The notes beneath the pieces are model-generated. The model made no database searches. It saw only the letters and a program-made list of their open reading frames with translations, and was not told the origin of the DNA. A program made the translations under genes and the position numbers. A stretch of 64,000 nucleotides of DNA from Labyrinthula sp. Ha (lineage: Eukaryota; Sar; Bigyra; Labyrinthulida; Labyrinthulaceae): positions 2,418,001-2,482,000 of the forward strand of contig JAALGZ010000002.1 in NCBI GenBank assembly GCA_015227615.1. Direction: 5' to 3'. Numbering within the stretch: the stretch's first letter is position 1; each line of letters begins with the position of its first letter. Below are positions 12,401 to 24,790 of the stretch, piece after piece.

Positions 12401-14830
12401 TTAGTTAAAGAGAGGGAATAGATTATTTAATGTAGCTTATGCCAAATTTGAAAACTCAATTCGAGATTACTGATCTACTTTTGAAGTTAAAATAAAAGTT
12501 ACATACTCTTATGTTTCAAAGATTTAGACTTAGTTAGTTAACGATTATTAGCTTAAATTCAACGACTTTATTCAGCTGGACTCAACCAATAAAATGACTG
12601 AATACAACATGTGTTGTATTACGCCCGTCGATGTTGACTATTTGGGGGAGCAGATGTGCCTAAAAGTACTATCCATTGCTAGTGAACATTGAGAATATAT
12701 TCTTCTTGTAATAGAATACTTCAGTCTATTAAAAAAACTTGCAGTGTTCATGACATATGGTACAGAAGCGTCCAAAATCTCTCAAGAGCACTTAAAAAGA
12801 TACATGTGAGGTGCTACATACTAATACAACCTTTAGCACCCTACTAGCTAGGTACCCTTAGAAAGTTTAGGAAAATAATTAACTCAAGTTGCAAAGAAAT
12901 ATGCTCGAGAGTTTCTCTTTAGAGGAAGAGTTACTACTGTATTTAGAGGATATTAAACATAAAATATAGTACATCCAAGAAAATGTTACATTTTATGTCA
13001 TGAATCCAGAATAATGAACTTAATTCTTCCGAAATATATTCCTTATGTCATCTTATCTTAGGTTTCAACCCCAAATAAAGAGTTGAAGATTATCATTATG
13101 TCGTGAAATGAAAATATAAGCTAAACCATCTGCTTACTCAGTCAAATTTTTTGAATACAACAAATCATACTATTTCCAATTAGCAGAAACAGCGATTAAT
13201 GTTAACAGAAGAGTTCAAGAAGCTTTTTCTGTACAAAAATAATATAGTTATTCGCAGGGAAAACTTTAGCTATGAAGCCTGCATCAGGGAGCATGCTGAG
13301 ATTAGTTCAGTAGAGCAAGCGAGGCATAGAAAACAAAAGGTCCGAAGTTACCATCTTGGAAAATACTACGTCGTGGATTTGAATCAGAAAAAAAATCAAC
13401 CGGTACATATGGCCTCTTTTCTTCTTTGAATACGCGCTACAAACCTTTGGTTGTCCTTTTCATACTGGTGGAGAATATATACATACTGGATGTATCCAAT
13501 TTTTCTAAGTGGTGGTTAATAAGAAGCCATCCTCTATATAGAACAGCCTACGAGAAAGTAAACCTTCTTCGACTAAAAACAATCATAAAAAAGAAATATA
13601 TAACTCTTCCAGCTTCCAAGATATTCTATGTCCACATTATAAATCCTGTCGCTATGCCAAGCTGCTGTAATTGAGTGGGAAAGTATAGATCTTATTTTAG
13701 GATATGAAGAAGACTTCGACTTAAGCATGATAATGCTTCTCTGCTTAAGGAATAAAAGTTTTAGAACCGCAACTAAAATTTCTCTATGCGTAAATCTCCG
13801 CAACTAGTATATTGACATTGGAACTGCTCAACTTTTCATCTTTGAGTTACAGATCTAAATAAATATTAGAAAACCAGAAAAGGATGTTGCACATTTCGTG
13901 CAAGCGATGCATAGAGATATGATCATATACCAAGGATCAAACAAAGTCCTTTCCTTGAAAGTAAATGAAAAATCTACTCTTTCAATGCCTTCTCTTGCCC
14001 AAGCTCTAGCCACACCCCTAAATAATAATTATTCTTCAGAGCTAGAATTAGTTTTGTATAAAACTACTAACCCTAGCCCTACAGGTGCTTCTTTCACCAA
14101 CTCCAGACTCTAGGCCTCATCCTGGCCCAGAGCTATACATTCTTATATCGAACATCTGATGTAGTTACCGGTTGAACTTAGCCTTGAGTGTTAAGCTTTT
14201 TCTTCTTCCAATGTAATAGTATTCATATATGTTTTTCTCCACTCTTAAGATATGTATTATTGATCTCTCTTTGTCTTTTCCTGTTTTTCTGGTTCAAAAT
14301 TTTTCTTTCGTATGTTTCTTGATTTTAATTTATTGGGTTCTGATTTTTGCTAGTTTTAGATTGAAATGTTAGGAAATTGAAATATCATATAATATTGTTA
14401 CTAATTAGATAATTTTGGGAATTAAAATCTGGCCCTAGAAGTACATGTGGCACAAAATATATTCACATCTCTATCGAATTAGTCACTGGATTCGACTGTA
14501 CAGAGTCTTACGTTAACGTATTGTTACTCTATTTGTACTGGTAACATAACATTAACATTCCCTAATTCCACAGAATGCCTCGGGAATTCTATTTTTGGCT
14601 GAAATTGATCATAGATACCGGCCCGTTTGATAAATAGGGTTGTACCAACATAACGTTTCTATACCGTCAATGTTTCCTAGTTCAACTCCTTTGTTTTAAT
14701 TTGTTACAAGAACAGAATCTACTCAACCCTAAGATTTGATTCTACTCATAAAAACTAACATGAAAGTCTTAACGCCTGAACATAGCTTCTAGGACAGCAA
14801 GATATTTCATTTGATGATTTTGCAAAACGT

Positions 14831-14849
14831 AGTGGTTGAAACAACCACT
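14831..14849. repeat. Short perfect hairpin
   Basis: AGTGGTTG, a 3-nt AAA loop, then CAACCACT: eight paired bases. No U-tract follows and no gene lies nearby, so this is structure without an assigned role. Confidence 0.5.
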
Positions 14850-16850
14850 GCTGGGTCAAGCATATGAGATTTGAAGACAACGACTCTGCGTTTCAATATC
14901 AAGAGGTTGATTATAAAAGATAATAAGAGTTGACAATATCTGCCGGGATTGTGTTCATTTAACCATGATAACTTATACCCCCATGAGATTTCTCATGTGA
15001 CACCTGGCTTCTCAACAAGAAAGAATTCAAGGTTATGACACCAGAATAATACTGTTCAGAGGGCCTCTAATAAACATGGAGCTGATGGAGGAACTAGCTG
15101 TCTCTAATGTAAGCAAAACATGATCATTCAGATTGAATCTTCAGGGCTTCCTGCAATGCAATGCAGCTGGAGAAGGTACCTCAAATTATTCTGTAAAAGG
15201 ATTTAAGGTTCATAAACTTAAATATAAACCAATTCCAAATTTGAACAATACTCACTAGAAATGACGCATTCTTTTAACTTCAAATTTTCTTGTGGCGGCA
15301 TTTTCTTATGCATTAGTGGGAGTTATTTTTGTACTGTTTCCATTAGCTAGGAACCGAACAATTAAATTCTAACGTCATGATTGAAAAAAGGTTATATGCT
15401 TAACCTGTGATTTATGTGCTTTCCTTAATGAGTTAACTTGAGAAAATGATCAACTAAGTTTAGGCCAAGTAATGTTGTTTCTGACGTCGAACAAGAGTTT
15501 CGCGGACAAAGATTGAAGCCATTACCAAACATAGCTTTGCAGTGGCGGACTGTTCTCAAAGAAGTTTATTTTTTTCTGGTTTCTGTGTATCATGTTGCGT
15601 TTTAGGCAAAAAATACTGCAGTTGGTACCAAATATGTGGGCATAAAAATTCTATGATATCTAGCAATATTTTCTGCTCATGGTAATGTTATGTTAAGGTT
15701 TTTATATCTTCCTGTAACGAATATAGTTAGTATTTTGTACTTGTGCGTTTCTAACGGTAAGCCAATATCAATACTGACATGAAATGTAATAACGGGATTT
15801 TCTCTCGAGATTTCGGGATCCCGGGAAAATTCTAACCTGCTTTAAAGTCTTTTAGTTAGATATATAAAAAAATATACAGAGAGTTAACAACTGAGGATGT
15901 CAGTGTCAAAGAAAGGTTCTCTAAAGCCTTTGAATCTACTCATATGAAATTTGGAAAACATGAAATTATATTTGGGATAAGTAATCTTAGTACTTATCAG
16001 CATCAGAGACATTTGGATCATGGGGTCTGATTGTTCATATATTGTTGAAAAGTAATATTATATAGAGAGATTAAAGTTACAAAAGTTTTGGAACTGGTTT
16101 AAGTTTTGAACCTAGGGAACTCCTTTGTGTTATATCTCATGAGTGGGGCCAGAAAGAAACAATCAAAAGCTACGAAGTATATGTTGGGAAAATATAGTAT
16201 AAAAAAACGTTTGCACAAAGTAATAAAACTTTTCCCGATCAGAATTTTATAAGCTAATAGGTTACTCATACCAATTTCTTCAAGTCCAAACCACAGTTTT
16301 CATCTTTTCTCTCTATTCCAATCCTGGTAAACCTTTCATTCGGAACAATCAGTACTAACACTATTTTCTTTCACTGCCAATTTAAGAATGAAATAAGCAA
16401 TTGTGGCATAAATAGTTTTATACATTAGATTTGTGGTAAGGAATCATACTTAACCTCGGGGGAAATGCAACAATACCATCTAGGAAAGCATGAAGTTTCT
16501 TTATCAAATAAATAACTTGAACATAACGCTTCACCAAGAATTTGAAGATTGTGATTAGATGCAATGTGAATTAATATTCTTTTTGGAATACACATTATTT
16601 TTTGTATACAAAATTTTTGTTCCCCTTTATTAAATTTGGAAGCAGATGTTTTTCTAAAAAAGATTCTTGGATATCAAATGAGACTCTGAGACGTTTTGCA
16701 AGATGTTCTCACTAGTCTCGACCCGTGTTTCTTTAACGCTGAACTCTGAAGGTAAGAAACTGAAAGTAGAAAAGTCAAAATTGAAAAGGATTAATATCAA
16801 AGATTTTTCGCTTCAACTATACCTGATATAGCATCTTTTATTGAATATAA

Positions 16851-19800
16851 ATGCGACAGATTAGAACTAGTTACAGATTTGTCAACTCAGCCAACGATAT
16901 AACGAGTAATTCAACAAGAAATTCACCGCTGGGTAATGGAAGTGCAAAGTCTCAACAGCAGCAGCGCACAAAGTTTAACGCAGAAACTAAACTTAAGTTC
17001 TCAAAATGTTTCAAATATTTGGCCAAAGTACTTAGTACAAAAGAACTAATCGGAGCTTTTATTTATTTCATATTTTTCTGCTTCTTTTTCTTTGTATTTT
17101 TTCTGTTTCGGTTAATTTAAAGCTTTCCCAAGGGTTCTTTACTGGAACAGATAGGTTTGAAGATTCGATGAAAAATACCACTGTACTTTGTTATATTATA
17201 TAAATCTAGGCATATTCACTTGAAACTTTTGGTATTGAAGAAAACGAGCACTCCTACATAGGCTTAGAAACTTCAGGTATTAGTTATTATTGTTTCAGGT
17301 ATAGTTCCTGGGATTCATATTCTTTATGTTGCTGGTAATCCTGGTGACGAATCTAATGAACGTTTTGATCCTATGCTTAGTCTTTGGAAACGACCCAGAC
17401 AGTTGATAGAAACTGTGGATAATTTTGGTCCTTTAAATCAATACTCTATAATCGTATTTTTTTTTCTTTTGTTTGAATACAGCATTTTGAGGTTTCTGAT
17501 GATGAAGTTGATGACGTGGTTTATGTTGCAGATGTCTTTGCAGCACAAAGAGGTATGAAAGGAAGTTTCAGGATGTCTATGACTGTTGTAGATCCAGAAA
17601 TAATGAATATTGATAGTACAGTTGAACTTTCTTTTAGTACTTTGGTTGGTGCAGGAGGGAGATTAGTTTTTTTAGAACAAGATGTAGCTTATTCAATATT
17701 TTGTATACCTGGTTTCTTTTTTATAATTAGGTTCTGGATCAACACAAGAAATGGAAGATACTTTGAATACTAAAATGAGAATAGTTTCTCTTGAGGTATT
17801 CTTCTTATTTTATATTATTTTAGTCAAGTATTTTGGAAGCTTCTTTTGGTACTTCAAAGTATGATTTAGCAGCGCGAGCATTATTTACACCTCGAACTTC
17901 TGGCCTTTATTTAATAGAAATAAGACTGAATCCAAATACAACTTTCCTGAATGTAGAACACTTTTTTGCTCTTCGTATATTTATACTTTATAAATTTATG
18001 GCTTAGTTTCTGTACTAAAAATGAAAACTACACGTATAAGACAACCTTTGAGTCAGAGTATTAGTGGTCAAATATTTAGTGCATCTTCCAAAGTTTTTGA
18101 GATTCAGCTTCGGTCTAATCGCAATTATACTTTTTTGCTTGACGCTAGTTTTAACTCTAATATTACAAAAACTTATCAGAAGAAAGTCAACTCAATGAAC
18201 GAAACTCTTGAACTTCCTAAAATATTTCCTGGTATTGTATCAAATATTCACAATACTAAAACTAACGAGGTTCTTAAATCAGGAAGTACTAATTGCACAA
18301 TAGGTTTTGAGAAAGTTGATGAACACTTTGTTCAAACTGTATCTGCATCATCCCAATTTACGGTAGAATTTAGCTCTGATAGGGATCAAAATATTCTTTT
18401 GGATGTATTTTCTATTAATGTATTTATTTTCACCAGTTTATTGTATAGCCGGAGTACTTCGCAAGAAACTTTTATGACGAAATTGGTAACTTTAGTTTGA
18501 TTATAGAGTCTTTACCTTGGGTATCTACAGGTTCCTTACACAAAAGATTTGTTGATCCAGAATTTCCTTTCGAGTCTTGTGAAATATCTCCTTTTGAGTT
18601 TCTTGGAAATGGTTGTCAATCAGGAGTTTTCTTTTTCTGCAGGAATAAATACCAACCTTTGGTAACTTTTGTTTTTTTGCTTTACAAATTTAGGCAGATG
18701 TTAGTTTAATGACTGTTGAACAAGCTCAAAGTATTTGTACTTGTACAGAACTATTGTGTGTCGAAAGTCCAGGATCGCAAGAAGTCAGTTCAAAGTATCT
18801 AGAAACACATGAAATATTTGTTATGTCAGTTCTAATTCTCTCTTCTGCTATGCTTTTGATTGGTGTTTTGGTTTTTCTTGATGTTCGACGTTGGCGTCAC
18901 TTGAAGAGTATTTTTTGCATTGTTTTTATTCTAGGTCCACTTCAGATTCCAAACAAGTTTTCATATTATATTTCTATGGTATTTTTCCTCACCTCAATTG
19001 TTAGTTCTTCATTCTCTTTATTATTACAAACTCGTATGAACATGCTTAGGGAATTAAGTTCAGCGGTCACTTTCATTTCAGATGTTTCTTTTACGGAGGA
19101 GGATTTATTTTTTTATCACGGATCACCGTTTGAAGATTTCTACGATTATATGGGGATGGAGCAAAACGAATATGAAGGAAGAGAAACTCTTAATCCTACT
19201 AGAGAGAGTTATCTTAATACAGAGGCTCAAGTTATTTTTGACAAGTTGTCTAACTTATATGTTTTCACTCGAGGACATTTTCAACTGTCAGCTTTGAATT
19301 ATTCTATTGTAGTGATTTATCTTCTTGAAGTAGCAGCAGAAATGAGTCAAGTATCACGAAAGGCTGCAACAGTAATGCGAAAGAAAGATGAAGTCTCTAG
19401 TCAAAGGTTCTTATACATGATCCGGTTTTTAGAATTTAGTTTAGGTTTGAGTGGTGTATGGTATGCCGTTCTCATGGATATGTATGGAGGGGGTGTATTT
19501 TCTAGCGCATCCCATTTTATTCTTGGATCTCTTCATTTATTTGCTGTTTTACTTTTGATGTACTCAAGAATAAAATTTCATAAAATAAATTATATTAATA
19601 CAACTGCTGATCAAAAGTATATTATTTTTTCTTTCTAATAATATAGTTATGTTGTCTCAAGAATCAAGAGTCGTCAAAAGCAAGATTTTGAAATTGTTTT
19701 TGACAGATTACAAAATGTTGCTGTTATAATTGCATTTTGTGGTATTGGATTTGCAGTCTCTCAGTTTTATTATGGGTTTCATTATAGAACTAAAATGGAA

Positions 19801-20130
19801 AAAGCTATTGCACGCTCAGAAAATGTTACCAGTACTTTCAATATGTTTTCTTTATCATGTGCTATGGTTGCTGTTTGTGCTGGTTCTTACTTTTTTCTTT
19901 GCGAGTATCTAAGAATAAGAGAAGTAGTTTTATACAGAAGCGTTAGTGAATCAATGCAAAGTAATCCTCAAACATATCAAACAATGAATCCAATATATTC
20001 TACAAGAACAAACTTAAAAGATAGTGTAAATAAAACTCAAAACTATGACAGTAGAGCTCAAGAGTCTTCGGAAAATTATTCTGCATATTATAAGTTAAAC
20101 TTTTCAAAATTTAGTTCCTTAGATTATTAG
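16851..20130 (+). CDS. Large ectodomain plus about 7 C-terminal membrane helices; unclassified receptor-like protein
   Basis: I assemble 12 exons: 16851-17093, 17123-17182, 17210-17276, 17299-17453, 17483-17702, 17731-17795, 17824-17974, 18007-18419, 18449-18661, 18694-18907, 18935-19616, 19647-20130. The 11 introns are 22-32 nt. The exons sum to 2,967 nt, a single 988-aa frame, which supports the model. The protein starts with about 62 hydrophilic, presumably cytosolic residues. A Phe-rich signal anchor follows (ELIGAFIYFIFFCFFF). Then comes a roughly 470-aa outer region with beta-strand-like segments (ALFTPRTSGLYLIEIRL), NxT/S sites and paired cysteines. About seven membrane helices complete it, starting near IFVMSVLILSSAMLLIGVLV, and the tail is Ser/Thr/Asn-rich. 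The layout recalls adhesion-type or GOLD-type 7TM proteins, but I see no diagnostic motif. The 27-nt intron at 18908-18934 is in frame and might be retained. Confidence 0.75.
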
Positions 20131-20236
20131 AATAGTACATAAATATATATTTCATAAATACTTTTCTTCTTAAACGATCATAAACGCGCATTGATACCTA
20201 CGATAATTCCACACTGTAAGTAAACCTTTTCACGAT

Positions 20237-20899
20237 ATGAGTTTATACTATTCAAATTTTTGGGCAAGAGAATGTATATATATGGACGAAGAAAAAAATA
20301 AAACTACAGCAATAAAACTATATGAAAAAAAGATCGAAGATATCTATCCAGAATGGTTATGCAATATTTCAATACAAGTAACTATCTCTATTTTATCATT
20401 TTAGTCTGGAGCTTCACCTTCTAAGGTATTGTTAATATCTTCTGTCGCAGCTGTGGTTTCTATTATATACTGGTTACGTCTATCTCAAAATATATTCATT
20501 ACTTATGTTTCTATTATTTATCCTATGATTAAATCTTTTAAAGCAATAGAAGAAAAGTCAAATCAAGAAACATGGCTGAAATACTGGAGTACCTTTGCTC
20601 TTGTAAGAACCCTTGAAGACTCTCTTCTATCCAGATTGTTACTCCCAAATAAAAGGGTTTTTCTCTTTGTTAAACTACAGTTTTTCATATACATGCTCAA
20701 TTTTAACTCGAATTCTTTGCTTCTAACTCACAAGATCATTTTTCCCGGCTGCAACAAAATAAATTTTCTCTATGAAATTATTGTGAAACCAATTGTAAAC
20801 AAACTGAGTATGATCATAGAAAGATATTTTTCTTTGTTGAGTAGGTTAGCTAATTGCTGGATAATTAAACTGTCAAAATATCAGATTAAAAAACTATGA
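20237..20899 (+). CDS. TB2/DP1/HVA22 (REEP/Yop1) family ER-shaping protein
   Basis: Two exons, 20237-20377 and 20405-20899, with a 27-nt intron (GTAACT...TTTTAG); 210-211 aa. The REEP/Yop1 signature is clear: YPMIKSFKAIEEKS followed by WLKYWSTFALVRTLEDS matches the family pattern YPxxxSxKAIES...W..YW..F.......E. A further hydrophobic hairpin and a C-terminal LYEIIVKP equal to the family's YLYExxxRP follow. These proteins insert wedge-like hairpins that curve ER tubules. The N-terminus (KKIEDIYPEW) corresponds to the amphipathic region before the first hairpin. The second candidate intron, a 24-nt GT...AG stretch near 20.66 kb, is better read as coding because it fits the third hydrophobic segment. 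The gene starts only 106 bp after the preceding stop, so its promoter must be short. Confidence 0.85.
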
Positions 20900-20969
20900 A
20901 TAAGTTTATTTATATATTAAAAGATAAGAAGCGTTAAGACTTTTTGCCAACACATCCTGAAGTAGGAAG

Positions 20970-21209
20970 TTAGTGGTAACATTTTCTTTCACCCATGTAC
21001 CTTCCAGCGGTATGACATACTCTATCTAAGCCACAATCTTCCATAGTCATTGCTTCATTAGCAAATTCTTGACAAAATGTTGTACAGTCCTCCATCTGTG
21101 ATCCTCCCATGAAAAAATAGGCGCAACACATTTCACAGCCGGCCATAGTCTGAGCTTCTGCTGATTGAAACGAAACATACAATGCAGCTAAAACAGAAAA
21201 AACTTTCAT
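20970..21209 (-). CDS. Small secreted cysteine-rich protein
   Basis: 79 aa, intronless. Residues 1-19 (MKVFSVLAALYVSFQSAEA) form a clear signal peptide with an A-x-A cleavage site. The mature part is about 60 residues with eight cysteines in the order C-x2-CC, C-x3-C, C-x5-C, C, suggesting four disulfides. It is Met- and acid-rich. I do not recognise the family, and similarity to defensins or to effectors of parasites would be guesswork. It converges with the REEP gene, with stop codons 70 bp apart. The strong signal peptide and even Cys spacing make a real gene likely despite the small size. Confidence 0.75.
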   Translation of the reverse strand: MKVFSVLAALYVSFQSAEAQTMAGCEMCCAYFFMGGSQMEDCTTFCQEFANEAMTMEDCGLDRVCHTAGRYMGERKCYH

Positions 21210-24200
21210 TTCTTTTATTCTTAGGCTAATTTTTCTTTAATATTTATGGTTTATTTGGTTTTGTTTCATATGTGTAGAACTCTTAATTACTATAGTTTCG
21301 CCGAGGACTAGTCAACCGAAAAACCGGTAGCCGGAGTATAATCAATACTATTAAACTGTAGGGTGTAGTAATCCACCGTTGATCATTATAATATATTGTA
21401 TTTCTAGTCTTACATGGGTACAAAAGAAGCACACGAAACGAGTAAACCAATTCGGCAGCCTGCTGCACTTATGTACAACCTAAAAACCAGGAATAAAAAC
21501 TAACCTGAAGAAAGTGGACAAGAAAAGACTGTACTTTCTAGTAATATCTTAGGCTAGTACTTGAAGAAATTACTCTTGCTCTTTTCTGCGGAGTCTATCG
21601 AATAAGGGTTAATAATACAGAATTGAGACACCCCTGTTAAGCCGAAAAACCGGGGAAATATTTTGAAAACCATCGGGGGGCGTAGTCATAGAGTATAACC
21701 TGAAATGAATCATAATCTTAGGCTTCGTAATGTTGAGTTTATCTAGATATATCGAGAAGAAGGATGTGTTTTTTTACTAGAAGCGCTCTGACCTTATTTG
21801 TGGTCCATTTAATCATGAATAAAAGCTCTATATATAACTTCGAGGGATGATTGTCTTATTATAAGTTCTAAGGTCAACTCTTTTTCTGTGTTAATATTTA
21901 GGATAACCCTTCTAAAGATAAGAATAAGCGTATAGGCGTTGCGACGAGTGCTTCACCATTTTTAGTTACGTTAAATGGCTTAAAAACCAAAGTAACCGAG
22001 CTTAAGTTTCTTTGAAGGGATTCATTACTACTTTTACATGATGTAATTACTATAGTGAGCTTCTTTGTTTAACTCCATATAGTATGTTTGAATAGCTGGC
22101 TGTTCATAAAGTTATGAGGTTCCTCGGACAAGAGACACATGATTCTTTCACAAATTTTTGATATTAGCATTTTTCTCCAATTTAAAGCGGCTTTGGGTGA
22201 GTGAGGAGTACTATTCTCGTGTTTCTTTTGGTATTGAGGCTACCCAAAATCAATTAATTAATCGTTTCTCAAGTTGTTCTCTAGGTGATAAAGTGTAACA
22301 ACGATATCTCTATGTCGTTGCTCTTCAAATGCTATCTCACAACTTTCTTAAATATTTTCATGCTATTCTTTGGGACTTTCTAAATCCTGGAGATTAAACG
22401 ACATTCTGCAGAGAAGGATGCCTTTGCTCCTGCATCCAAAGTCATACTGTGTTAAGTGCTATATACTCAAAGAAATAATCTCATAACTCCATTAGCTGCT
22501 TCCGCTGGATCATTGAAAATGAACAAATATTTTCAAAGGCAAAGATTCTTTTTGTAACATGCAATGGTGAAATAATTTCTATCATATTCTGATGATCCTA
22601 ATGTGATCGGGTACAAGGTTTTGTCTTGCTTATCTTACATCTTTCCAAGAGAGAAATGATCATATTAACATTAAAATTCTTTTATAGCTCTCCATCCTGT
22701 AAAATTGATGTTGCAGTCGCCCTTAATCGTAAGAAGTTGATTGGCTTTTACCAACTACCCATCCTATAAGAAACCTAGTTGAGCCATTCAAAGTATGGAA
22801 TTCCCCCAAAACCCCATAGAGACGGCATAATTTTACTCAAACTCGACCGATAATTTTTCTTACAGGTCAAATATGAATATGAACCGAGACCTAATTTATA
22901 TGATTCACTTAGATCTGTCACTACAATGATTTGGACAATTGTGTGAATGATCCCGATTTAGAAAGAATGAATGTAACTCTACAATTTTGGTGGAGAATTT
23001 CAGATTACCGCAACATTACTTCAGGAAGTTGTGTTGACGTAGTTTCAGTCCAGCACCACAGAAGTCGGATCCAAGCACTGACATAAAGCGTTGTACATAT
23101 CTCGTTTCGAGGTTTTCGTACCAACTCTGATGCTGATGCGACCTTGCTCGGTTAACTAAATTTATAATAAACTCGATCGTAAATAGCTATTAAGGTTTAA
23201 CCTTTGCTCTTCATTAGACTGCTCTTGGATAAGGATGAACATATTCGTTCAGACTACTGTTGGCTGCATAAATATACATTTCTTGTTGAAATCGATCTAG
23301 AAGAGGGAAATATGTATGATCAATTGACAGAAGTGTAGAGTGTCTTGGCAGCAGCCCCTACAAGAGTCAATGGCGAGTGCAGACCATCAAGTACAGAGAT
23401 TGGCACAAGCCTGTGCAAGCTCTTTCTCCTAGAAAGTTGTATTATATCATAGAACCAAATAAAATAGATGTAAGACAACTACTCTTTGAAAATTATATAA
23501 CAGTTTTTATTTTGTAGTATCTTTATGTTGTAGTAAATTTGAAGAAAAACAGCATCGTCAAAGTCTATTGAAGCTTTCGGAAATTTTAGTACTGTTATCT
23601 AGAAAATTGAACTTTTGAAGAATAACACCAATGAAGATCTCAAACCAGTTAGCAACTACAGTAAAAACTTTTATATGAAGGCCAGTAAGTTGTTAGAAGC
23701 ATTTTCCATGATATAGAGTTTGCACTAGGTAATTTAGGTAAGCTGCTCAATGCTTATCACATTTAGCACTGGTGACAAAAAACGTAAATCCTTAAGCATA
23801 ATAACAGACAAGCTTTATCGCAATTAACCTTGAAAACCGATGCAACCTAATAATGCAAGTTTTTCTCCTTATAGCAATCACTTCACAGATAAATTATATT
23901 TGCAAACTGCAATTAAGCCTTGAACATTGCCAGAAATCGTGAGAGGCGTTTTATCCTCAATGTTTCCTACATGTATTTGATATCATAAAATGGGTCAAGT
24001 TAAACTAGAAGAAATGTTATTGAAACCAAACCACAAGGAGTTCAAAATGTTTCCGCTGCTTCAGAATAATTTTTAAGTTCAAAACTCTTTTATCGGCATT
24101 AATAGCATAAACCATCTAGACACTCCTTGAAAAAACGGTTTTTGGAAGATTACCCAGCCTACCTCAATCATGGTTCAAATAGAACTCGAAGGTTAACTAA

Positions 24201-24790
24201 AAAAGTTATGAAATAATGAATTTAAGTCTGATACTAGACACAAATCACGGTATAGGCTGCGGATAAATCTTCTAAAATCGTCAATTAATTCCCCATAGAT
24301 TTTCACTCAGTTCTTCCATGAGTTCCTCATTTCTTCCTCAATGTGGTACAGATTCGCATTCAGACTTGCTCAGTCTTCCATAAAATTTCTCAATAGTCCA
24401 AATGAGCTCTCACTGAGCACTCAGTTTGCACCAAGATATGTCTTTCACAAAGCCTACATGCAGAAGACTAAACAGAATATAAATGTCATAAACAAAATTG
24501 CTCTGTTACAGTTTTACCTTTATTTCTATTGTCAAAGAGACAATCAGTCTCGACTTGTTGTGAGAGTATTGCTGGATTCTTCAGTATTATATGGATGAAT
24601 CAGCGCAATACTTTGGACTAAAAACAATCCAAAGAGAGTAATCTTTACTCCAATTATAAGGAAATGAAGAAACCATGAGTTTATCACAATAACTTACAAC
24701 TTCTTGTTTCGTCACATATGCTTTTTCCAACTTACTGGGAAGAAATACTAACATAAATATCAAGAACAAAATAAGTTCAACAGCCGAATC
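21210..24790. other. 3.6-kb gene-free stretch
   Basis: No coding frame can be supported. The 12-bp sequence CCGAAAAACCGG occurs twice as a direct repeat (21316-21327 and 21642-21653), each followed further on by AGTATAA, so a decayed duplicated element is possible. The 85-codon frame at 24341-24598 has no motif and is taken as chance. Confidence 0.55.
21316..21653. repeat. Pair of 12-bp direct repeats
   Basis: CCGAAAAACCGG at 21316-21327 and 21642-21653. The GC-rich 12-mer is unusual in DNA this AT-rich, and both copies sit in similar GC-rich patches. They could be ends of, or relics from, a small repeat family. Confidence 0.4.

Larger units (their letters stand above)
1919..16850. other. 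15-kb gene desert
   Basis: About 15 kb with no gene I can support. The longest open frames are 75-100 codons, which is what AT-rich random sequence gives over this length, and none shows a known motif. I looked for short exons joined by 22-33-nt introns, as in the gene that follows, and found no chain. What is present: small inverted repeats (8066-8101, 14831-14849), a 29-bp tandem duplication near 9.05 kb, a (TA) tract at 9440-9459, and scattered palindromic bits such as the CGGGATCCCG near 15.8 kb. It may be decayed transposon DNA, but no element boundary can be drawn. Confidence 0.6.

Noticed and set aside
13199-14113. Cluster of 70-80-codon frames on both strands
   Set aside because: No recognisable domain, and no set of 22-33-nt introns joins them into one sensible frame.
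20662-20685. 24-nt GT...AG segment in the REEP gene
   Set aside because: In frame, and its translation fills the expected third hydrophobic segment, so it reads better as coding.
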